Shown one piece after another: positions 6,952 through 12,251 of a DNA stretch of 12,251 nt. The DNA is taken from contig QNEG01000020.1 of the NCBI GenBank assembly GCA_003645115.1, positions 1 to 12,251 of the forward strand, given 5' to 3'. The notes beneath the pieces were generated by a model that searched no databases, was not told the origin of the DNA, and was given only the letters and a program-made list of their open reading frames with translations. Position 1 is the first letter of the stretch, and each line of letters opens with the position of its first letter. Source of the stretch: a bacterium. GTDB taxonomy: Bacteria > UBP14 > UBA6098 > B30-G16. The translations under genes and the position numbers were made by a program.

Positions 6952-7602
6952 ATGAGTAATTATGCGACTAATGAAAATATAGACGAACGAGCCAAGCAGT
7001 GGCTGAAGGAAATAGAACCATTCAATCAGCATCGGATGGAACTGAATACTGGAAAATGCGCGCTGCTGGTGATAGATATGCAGAATTTCTTTCTTGACCC
7101 AAATTCCCCCACTTTTACCTGTGGAGGATTGGTGATTATTCCAAATGTCGAACGACTTATCCAATCGTTCCGTAAGGCAAACAGACCGGTAATATTCACT
7201 CGACATATACATCATCCCGACAAAATCGATGTCGGAATTATGGGATGGTGGTGGGAGGGAATGTGTGTGGAGGGCACTCCAGAAAGCGAAATCCATCACA
7301 AAATCGCTCCACTGCCTAATGAAAAGCAAATTCTCAAACATCGCTATTCCGCATTTTATAACACAGATTTGGAAACCATACTTCGGTGTATGAATATAGA
7401 AGATATAGTAATTTCTGGCATTATGACCAATATGTGTTGTGAATCTACCGCCCGAGATGCGTTCTATCGAGATTATCGAGTGTTTTTCCTCGCCGATGCC
7501 ACCGGTTCGATAAATGAGAAAATGCATCTGGCGAGTTTGCTAAATCTCGCTTTCGGATTTGCATATATAACCACTACCGATGATATATTAGCACAATTTT
7601 AG
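6952..7602 (+). CDS. Isochorismatase-family cysteine hydrolase (216 aa)
   Basis: The catalytic triad of the family is present: Asp42 in LLVIDMQNFF, Lys129 in ILKHRYSAFYNT, and Cys162 in SGIMTNMCCESTARDAF (155-171), with Cys163 beside it. The fold length matches nicotinamidase- and isochorismatase-like hydrolases, which use the cysteine on C-N or ether bonds. The substrate cannot be read from sequence. The metal-binding D-x-H set of true nicotinamidases is not obvious, and a tryptophan-rich insert, GIMGWWWEGM (95-104), lies between the first two catalytic residues. No Shine-Dalgarno site precedes the ATG. A TATAAT-like hexamer at 6927-6932 could give a very short leader, although no good -35 accompanies it. 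It starts 47 bases after the cysteine desulfurase gene, so co-transcription is also possible. nadA 2.3 kb away makes a link to NAD turnover tempting but unproven. Confidence 0.9.
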   Translation: MSNYATNENIDERAKQWLKEIEPFNQHRMELNTGKCALLVIDMQNFFLDPNSPTFTCGGLVIIPNVERLIQSFRKANRPVIFTRHIHHPDKIDVGIMGWWWEGMCVEGTPESEIHHKIAPLPNEKQILKHRYSAFYNTDLETILRCMNIEDIVISGIMTNMCCESTARDAFYRDYRVFFLADATGSINEKMHLASLLNLAFGFAYITTTDDILAQF

Positions 7603-7725
7603 GCTTTGCCCTCCACTATTTTGGAATGGGAATATTATCTCGAATAAAGCTATATCCTAACATAATGGTAAGTTTTAGACTAACAACTTCTTGACTATAC
7701 CTGTAACTATCGCTTTCTTAATATT

Positions 7726-9093
7726 ATGAAAATAATGGATAAATATATAATCCGTGAGTTGATTCCGCCGTTTTTTGGTGCGCTTTCTGTGATTATGTTC
7801 GTGCTGGTGTTGGATTTTCTACTGGATATTCTCAATCTGATAATCGCTAAGGGAGTAGAGGTATTTATCGTGGGAAAATTGTTTGTGTATAACCTCGCCT
7901 GGATTTTGACATTATCCGTCCCAATGGCTTCACTGATGACATCATTGATGACATACGGTAGATTGTCCGAAGATAGAGAAACTACTGCGTTGAAAGCGCT
8001 GGGAATCCCATTCTGGCGATTGGTAGTCCCAGGCGCAGTGCTGATGTCCATATTATCGATTGGAATGATAATTTTTGGAGACAAGGTAGTGCCCGAGGCT
8101 AATTATATGGCGAAAAAATTGATTTATCAAATCCATCGAGTGAAACCGATGGCAGCTCTAAAAGAGAGAATATTTATCGAGGACTTCCCTAATATAGTGC
8201 TTTACATAGACCGTTTGGATGAAGATGCTGAAAAAATTTATGGAGTTACGATATACGAAAAGCAAAAGGGAGAAAAACCTCGAACAATAATAGCGCCAGA
8301 GGGTGAGGTTCATTACGACCAACAGGCAGATGCAGTAAATTTTATACTCTATAATGGGACAATTCACGATATCGACCCGCAAGACCCTACAAAATATACT
8401 CTCGCAGAATTCAATAAACAAGTGATACAAATAAACGATTTAGGAACTCGACTCGATGAAACTCACGGAAAACGACGAGGAGATAGAGAATTATCAATTA
8501 AGATGATAAAAGATAAAATTATCCAGCAGAAAAAAATAATTTCTGATTCACGCCAGAGTATTCGTGAGACAGTGTCCGATGCGATAGATTCACTGTTTCA
8601 GACTCGTGATTATGGTGCGCGACCACATAGCTCACCGATAAGGCGCGCACTGATTCTGTCTCGAAGGCAATATATGACCATCAGGAGAATGAAATTTCGA
8701 ATAGAAAGCGCAGACCATAGAATACGAATGTTATCGGTAGAATATCATAAAAAGTTCGCATTGCCATTGGCTTGTTTGCTATTTCTTTTAGTTGGAGCAC
8801 CAGTCGGTGTATGGGCGAAAAAAGGTGGATTGGGTGTAGCAGTCGGACTATCCTTCGGTTTCTTCCTGATATATTGGGCTTTCCTCATTGGCGGTGAAGA
8901 ACTCGCAGACAGAGGTGTAATATCTCCCATTATCGGAATGTGGAGTGGAAATATTGTCCTGCTAATAATCTTTTTCATTATGTTGTATAGAGTGACTTTC
9001 GAAGCTAGATTTTCAGGGTTCGGTTGGATTGCAAAAATCACTAAAAAAATCTGGCAAAAAAGTGGAAACAAAATTGACAATTCATCCCATTAG
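7726..9093 (+). CDS. LptF/LptG (YjgP/YjgQ) family lipopolysaccharide-export permease (455 aa)
   Basis: This is a transmembrane subunit of the LptBFG ABC transporter, which extracts lipopolysaccharide from the inner membrane. The N-terminus MDKYIIRELIPPF is typical. Helices lie near 16-36, 52-76 and 100-120. The loop GRLSEDRETTALKALGIPFWRLVVP (78-102) carries the family's coupling-helix signature. A periplasmic beta-jellyroll domain (about 145-240) is followed by a charged, probably helical insert at about 250-338, then three more helices from about 345 to 422. E. coli LptF and LptG are near 360 residues, and the extra length is mostly this insert plus a basic C-terminal tail. LptF and LptG cannot be told apart confidently here, and no second copy or LptB is nearby. 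No clear ribosome binding site is seen; ATG 7735 (MDKY) is an equally plausible start. The 123 bases upstream hold no convincing promoter. Confidence 0.92.
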   Translation: MKIMDKYIIRELIPPFFGALSVIMFVLVLDFLLDILNLIIAKGVEVFIVGKLFVYNLAWILTLSVPMASLMTSLMTYGRLSEDRETTALKALGIPFWRLVVPGAVLMSILSIGMIIFGDKVVPEANYMAKKLIYQIHRVKPMAALKERIFIEDFPNIVLYIDRLDEDAEKIYGVTIYEKQKGEKPRTIIAPEGEVHYDQQADAVNFILYNGTIHDIDPQDPTKYTLAEFNKQVIQINDLGTRLDETHGKRRGDRELSIKMIKDKIIQQKKIISDSRQSIRETVSDAIDSLFQTRDYGARPHSSPIRRALILSRRQYMTIRRMKFRIESADHRIRMLSVEYHKKFALPLACLLFLLVGAPVGVWAKKGGLGVAVGLSFGFFLIYWAFLIGGEELADRGVISPIIGMWSGNIVLLIIFFIMLYRVTFEARFSGFGWIAKITKKIWQKSGNKIDNSSH

Positions 9094-9106
9094 AAAATAT
9101 CTGTAT

Positions 9107-9144
9107 CGTATTATTATTTTTATCTCGTATTATTATTTTTATCT
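9107..9144. repeat. Perfect 19-bp tandem direct repeat, two copies
   Basis: CGTATTATTATTTTTATCT occurs at 9107-9125 and again at 9126-9144 with no spacer. It lies in the 45-base gap between the convergent permease and methyltransferase genes. The second copy includes the methyltransferase stop codon (9139-9141 on the complement). It has no self-complementary hairpin and so does not look like a standard terminator. Confidence 0.85.
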
Positions 9145-9819
9145 CCAGCGTTTACTGGCAAGGACAATTTTCACCGGCAATCCCCATATCGCAATAGATT
9201 TCTCATCCTCGATGGCGAATCCATTGTCCCGAATTAAATCACTAACTGGAATAGAATGGCAGTCGATATATCCAGGAAATTTCCTATGTGCCCATTCATA
9301 TAATTTAATGATAATATTTTCCCGAGCGTGTTTCTCCAGTGAAATCACGCAAATCCTGCCATCATTGCGCAGGATTCTACCGCACTCATCGAGCACCGCA
9401 GAAATCACAAGCATAGCGAATAATTCGAGAGTAAAGCACATAATAATTCCATCGAAAATATTAGAAGGAAATGGAATAAATTCTGCATCGCCGCAAATTA
9501 TGTGCACTGGGATGGAAAGCTTTTCTTTTCTAATTCGTTCCATCGCAATCTGGCACATCTTATCTGAAATATCGATTCCATATATATTCCCAGATTTATT
9601 CGAGGATTTAGCCAGTTGAACTAATAGATGCCCAGTCCCAAAACCGATTTCCAATATCTGTTCGCCATCCTTTACATTCAGCATCTCCAGACCGATTCTA
9701 CGCCCTTTTTGCTCACCCCAATTAGCAAAAAAATCATACCATTTACTAATTTTGTTATATCGACGCCGAATATCTTTTTTAGAATTTGTAAAAGAGTCTA
9801 TATTACTCCCTGTTGCCAT
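9139..9819 (-). CDS. Class I SAM-dependent methyltransferase, UbiE-like (226 aa)
   Basis: The SAM-binding Rossmann motifs are in order: motif I ILEIGFGTGH (55-64), the acidic residue after strand 2 in YGIDIS (Asp83), and GDAEFIPFPSNIFDGI (110-125), the post-II region seen in UbiE/COQ5-type enzymes. The N-terminal segment RRRYNKISKWYDFFANW (18-34) is also typical of that group and supports the chosen start. The strand-4/motif II site has LEL rather than a clear catalytic residue, and the substrate is unknown. Quinone biosynthesis is possible but no menaquinone or ubiquinone genes are nearby. It is the only - strand gene in the window, convergent with the permease and divergent from nadA. No strong ribosome binding site precedes the ATG. 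Confidence 0.9.
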   Translation of the reverse strand: MATGSNIDSFTNSKKDIRRRYNKISKWYDFFANWGEQKGRRIGLEMLNVKDGEQILEIGFGTGHLLVQLAKSSNKSGNIYGIDISDKMCQIAMERIRKEKLSIPVHIICGDAEFIPFPSNIFDGIIMCFTLELFAMLVISAVLDECGRILRNDGRICVISLEKHARENIIIKLYEWAHRKFPGYIDCHSIPVSDLIRDNGFAIEDEKSIAIWGLPVKIVLASKRWR

Positions 9820-9843
9820 TTGTATTGCTTCGGTTGATTTTGT

Positions 9844-9871
9844 TTGATTATTTCCCTTTTTTTATTATAAT
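9844..9871 (+). promoter_or_regulatory. Candidate sigma-70-type promoter for nadA
   Basis: TTGATT (9844-9849) and TATAAT (9866-9871) are separated by 16 bases. Transcription would begin near 9878, leaving about 15 bases before the nadA ATG, enough for GGAGGG at 9883-9888. Confidence 0.5.
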
Positions 9872-9892
9872 TCAAAAAACACGGAGGGACAA
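9864..9892 (-). promoter_or_regulatory. Candidate divergent promoter for the methyltransferase gene
   Basis: On the complement, TTGTCC (9892-9887) and TATAAT (9869-9864) are 17 bases apart. The -10 shares the palindrome ATTATAAT (9864-9871) with the nadA promoter, so the two may compete for polymerase. Confidence 0.4.
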
Positions 9893-10831
9893 ATGGAACT
9901 ATGGGATTATGCAAGACTTTCTGAGGATGAGCTGATACTTCGTATAAATAAAGCGCGTGCCGAACGAAATGCTGTAATATTGGCTCATAATTACCAAAGA
10001 CTCCAGATTCAAGACATAGCAGATTTTCTGGGCGATTCTCTTCAACTGGCAAAAAAAGCCACTCGAGTGGATGCCGATGTGATAGTATTCTGTGGAGTGA
10101 TGTTTATGGCGGAGGTCGCCGCTATACTGAATCCAGATAAGACCGTCTTGATACCAGAAATTCAGGCAGGATGTCCGCTTGCCGCGGGCGCCACCGCCGA
10201 AGATATTATCCAGCTTAAACGAAAATATCCCGATTTTGTGGTAGTAACTTATGTAAATTCCACTGCTGAAACCAAAGCAGTTTCAGATATTACCTGCACT
10301 AGTTCGAATTCTGTGGAAGTAATAAATTCATTCCCGCCCCATAGGGGAATAATATTTGTGCCAGATAAAAATTTGTGTCGATATGCGAAATTGCAGTCGG
10401 GACGAGATAATATTATCTGCTGGGATAGCAATTGTTATGTGCACGATAGATTGACCATACAAGATTTAAAACAGGCGAAATCTAAATATCCTGATGCTAC
10501 TATAATAGTCCATCCGGAATGTCCACCCGATGTCCAGGATGCCGCAGATTTTATATTCTCCACCGGCGGGATGTATAAATATGCAAAGGAACATCAGGAT
10601 GAAACTATCGTGCTGGGCACAGAAATTGGATTGATAGAACGAATCCGTAATGAATTTCCTAAAGTGAAAGTCTATCCGATGTCGGAGAAGGCTATATGTT
10701 CTAATATGAAATTGATTACACTCCCTAAAGTTGCGCGCTCATTGGAACAGAATATGTATAAAGTCGAGGTTCCTGAAAATGTGGCACAAAGAGCAAAAAT
10801 GGCTATCGAACAGATGTTGGAAGTGAAGTGA
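9893..10831 (+). CDS. nadA: Quinolinate synthase NadA
   Basis: NadA condenses iminoaspartate with dihydroxyacetone phosphate to give quinolinate in de novo NAD synthesis, in the cytoplasm, using a [4Fe-4S] cluster. The 312-residue length is normal for the short, non-enterobacterial form. The signature AVILAHNYQ...IQDIADFLGDSLQLAKKA is at 27-56. The three cluster ligands are Cys94 (AGCPLA), Cys181 (NCYVHD) and Cys269 (ICSNMK); their spacings of 87 and 88 match those I recall for thermophile NadA proteins (about 87 and 86). The conserved VHPEC (206-210), STGGM and GTEIGLIER segments are also present. The start has an excellent GGAGGG five bases before the first ATG, behind a plausible promoter. 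NadB and NadC are not in the window. The next gene is a nucleobase permease 57 bases downstream. Confidence 0.97.
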   Translation: MELWDYARLSEDELILRINKARAERNAVILAHNYQRLQIQDIADFLGDSLQLAKKATRVDADVIVFCGVMFMAEVAAILNPDKTVLIPEIQAGCPLAAGATAEDIIQLKRKYPDFVVVTYVNSTAETKAVSDITCTSSNSVEVINSFPPHRGIIFVPDKNLCRYAKLQSGRDNIICWDSNCYVHDRLTIQDLKQAKSKYPDATIIVHPECPPDVQDAADFIFSTGGMYKYAKEHQDETIVLGTEIGLIERIRNEFPKVKVYPMSEKAICSNMKLITLPKVARSLEQNMYKVEVPENVAQRAKMAIEQMLEVK

Positions 10832-10888
10832 AAAACTTTATCGATGTCAGCGACAGAATATTATCAAACATAAAAATTAAGGAGCACA

Positions 10889-12199
10889 ATGGAAAATTCA
10901 AATCAGAATTCGAATGTCCGAAAGGAACTCACCGGTGGACTGGTTACATTTATGACTATGGCATATATAATTTTTGTTCAGCCTGCTGTATTGTCCGCAG
11001 CGGGTATGGATTTTGGTGCGGTTACTTTTGCCACTTGTATATCCGCCGCACTTGCCACCGCTATTATGGGAATTTATGCAAATTTGCCCGTAGCTCAAGC
11101 TCCCGGTATGGGAGAAAATTTCTTCTTCACTTATACGGTAGTTTTGACTATGGGATTGGCATGGCAACAGGCACTGGGAGCAGTATTCATCGCAGGAGTG
11201 GTTTTTCTAATACTGTCCATTTTCAAAGTTAGAAAATATATCGTGGATGCTATTCCCGACTCGATGAAACACGCAGTAGCAGGTGGAATCGGTATATTTA
11301 TCGCATTTATCGGTTTGGTTCATAGCGGAATAGTAGTGAAAAATCCATCCGCATTGGTTCAGGTAGGAGATTTTCATGCACCACATACTTTGTTGGCATT
11401 GTTCGGACTGGTTTTGATTATAATATTGATGATGCGAAAAGTTCCCGGTGCGATACTGTGGGGAATAATCGGCACCGCTGTGGTTGGATTAGTTGTGGGA
11501 TTGGTAAAATACGAGGGGATACTTTCGGCGCCACCATCGCCAGCACCCACTTTTTTCAAGATGAGCTTTAAAAACTTGTTCTCTGCACAATTCTTAACAG
11601 TGATATTCATATTTTTATATATGGATTTATTCGACACAGTGGGGACATTATTGGCAGTCGCCGATGCCGGCAATTTACTCACTCCCAAAGGCGAAATCCC
11701 CGGTGGAAATCGAGCATTAATCTCCGATGCAATAGGAACAGTGGTGGGAGCAATTTTTGGAACATCCACAGTCACCAGTTTTATCGAATCTACCGCTGGA
11801 ATTACCGCTGGAGCAAGAAAAGGACTATCATCCATATTTATAGCAATTTTGTTTCTGCTATCATTATTTTTCTATCCGTTGATAAAAATGGTAGGCGCTG
11901 GTGTCTCGACCGGTCAGGATGGAACCACATTCTATCCGATTACCGCATCCGCATTGATTGTAGTCGGTGCATTGATGACAAAAACACTCAGCCGAATCGA
12001 ATGGAAAACCACCTGGAAAGCGATTCCCGCATTTCTGACCATAATAGGAATTCCATTGACATATTCTATCGCCGATGGATTCGCTCTGGGCTTCGTGGCT
12101 TATCCTATATGTGCTACAGCCGCTGGAAAAGCAAAACAAATCAATCCAGCGATATGGGTTATCGCTATACTGTTCGTAATCAGATATGCTTTCTTCTGA
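10889..12199 (+). CDS. NCS2-family nucleobase permease, AzgA (purine) type (436 aa)
   Basis: This is an inner-membrane, probably proton-driven purine importer of the AzgA/PbuG branch of NCS2. The N-terminus has ELTGGLVTFMTMAYIIFVQP (13-32), the branch hallmark. The half-helix motif APGMGENFFFTY is at 71-82, DLFDTVGTLLAVAD at 246-259, and GTSTVTSFIESTAGITAGARKGL at 291-312; Glu300 lies in the substrate-proton site of the family. It closes with TYSIADGFALGFVAYP (391-406). Length and about 14 hydrophobic helices fit. In the usual motif PGMGLNAFFAY, L-N-A is replaced here by E-N-F, and GARTGL reads GARKGL, so specificity may differ from hypoxanthine/guanine. AAGGAG at 10879-10884 precedes the ATG by four bases. 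The 57-base gap after nadA suggests co-transcription, although a functional link to NAD synthesis is only a guess. Confidence 0.93.
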   Translation: MENSNQNSNVRKELTGGLVTFMTMAYIIFVQPAVLSAAGMDFGAVTFATCISAALATAIMGIYANLPVAQAPGMGENFFFTYTVVLTMGLAWQQALGAVFIAGVVFLILSIFKVRKYIVDAIPDSMKHAVAGGIGIFIAFIGLVHSGIVVKNPSALVQVGDFHAPHTLLALFGLVLIIILMMRKVPGAILWGIIGTAVVGLVVGLVKYEGILSAPPSPAPTFFKMSFKNLFSAQFLTVIFIFLYMDLFDTVGTLLAVADAGNLLTPKGEIPGGNRALISDAIGTVVGAIFGTSTVTSFIESTAGITAGARKGLSSIFIAILFLLSLFFYPLIKMVGAGVSTGQDGTTFYPITASALIVVGALMTKTLSRIEWKTTWKAIPAFLTIIGIPLTYSIADGFALGFVAYPICATAAGKAKQINPAIWVIAILFVIRYAFF

Positions 12200-12251
12200 T
12201 TCGAGCAAAATAACCAGAAAATATTTTAACATATATAATCTCGCTAAATTA

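Noticed and set aside
7603..7725. Promoter for the permease based on TTGACT at 7691
   Set aside because: No -10 hexamer lies at 16-18 bases; the nearest A+T-rich candidates are at 21 or 25 bases.
9029..9619. A 196-codon + strand reading frame across the permease end and the methyltransferase
   Set aside because: It lies antisense to the SAM-binding motifs of the - strand methyltransferase and crosses the tandem repeat; the - strand reading explains the sequence.
10520..10522. Cys210 of NadA (HPEC) as an iron-sulfur ligand
   Set aside because: The spacing of known ligands fits Cys94, Cys181 and Cys269; the HPEC cysteine is conserved but lies at the wrong interval.
10828..11232. A 134-codon + strand reading frame overlapping the end of nadA and the start of the NCS2 gene
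   Set aside because: It runs out of frame inside the clear NCS2 coding sequence, and its peptide is a cysteine/tyrosine-rich translation of that gene with no family features.
12200..12251. Feature in the trailing 52 bases
   Set aside because: It contains the short palindrome AAAATATTTT and A+T-rich sequence only; no start codon with ribosome binding site or hairpin terminator is visible.

Overview
The window is an A+T-rich bacterial chromosome segment with tightly packed genes. Ten intact or nearly intact genes run on the + strand and one on the - strand, and a short gene remnant lies between two of them. An LptF/LptG-type permease and a secreted protein point to a diderm (outer-membrane) bacterium. 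The first gene ends in a domain I recognise as DUF6754, and the LptF has a long insert of a kind I associate with FCB-group and related candidate phyla. I therefore favour an uncultured lineage such as WOR-3, Cloacimonadota, KSB1 or a relative. This is inference; no rRNA or other strong taxonomic marker is present. There are no tRNAs, rRNAs, CRISPR arrays or transposases.

Region 1 (1-5365) is the unusual part. Four closely spaced + strand genes, the last three with good Shine-Dalgarno sites, encode only membrane-associated proteins: (i) a large protein, cut by the window edge, with fibronectin-III-like domains, one membrane helix, a DUF6754-type domain and a C-terminal helix; (ii) a protein with about six membrane helices; (iii) a 272-residue protein with one helix at each end and a middle domain whose pattern resembles the DUF6754 domain of (i); (iv) another protein with six or seven helices. 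A secreted 249-residue protein follows 18 bases later. I know of no assigned function for this set. The parsimonious reading is one membrane complex built from two related alpha/beta subunits and two multi-spanning partners.

Region 2 (5366-5728) has no intact gene. It holds a G+C-richer 56-codon reading frame that looks like the broken start of a restriction-modification protein, followed by A+T-rich spacer with an inverted repeat.

Region 3 (5729-9093) encodes a class V aminotransferase/cysteine desulfurase, an isochorismatase-family hydrolase 47 bases later, and an LptF/LptG family lipopolysaccharide-export permease. The permease converges on a - strand class I methyltransferase (9139-9819), and the short gap between them carries a perfect 19-bp tandem repeat.

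Region 4 (9820-12199) starts with a 73-base divergent intergenic region that looks like a bidirectional promoter. It drives the methyltransferase leftward and nadA (quinolinate synthase, de novo NAD synthesis) rightward. An AzgA-type NCS2 nucleobase permease follows nadA. The last 52 bases show no supported feature.
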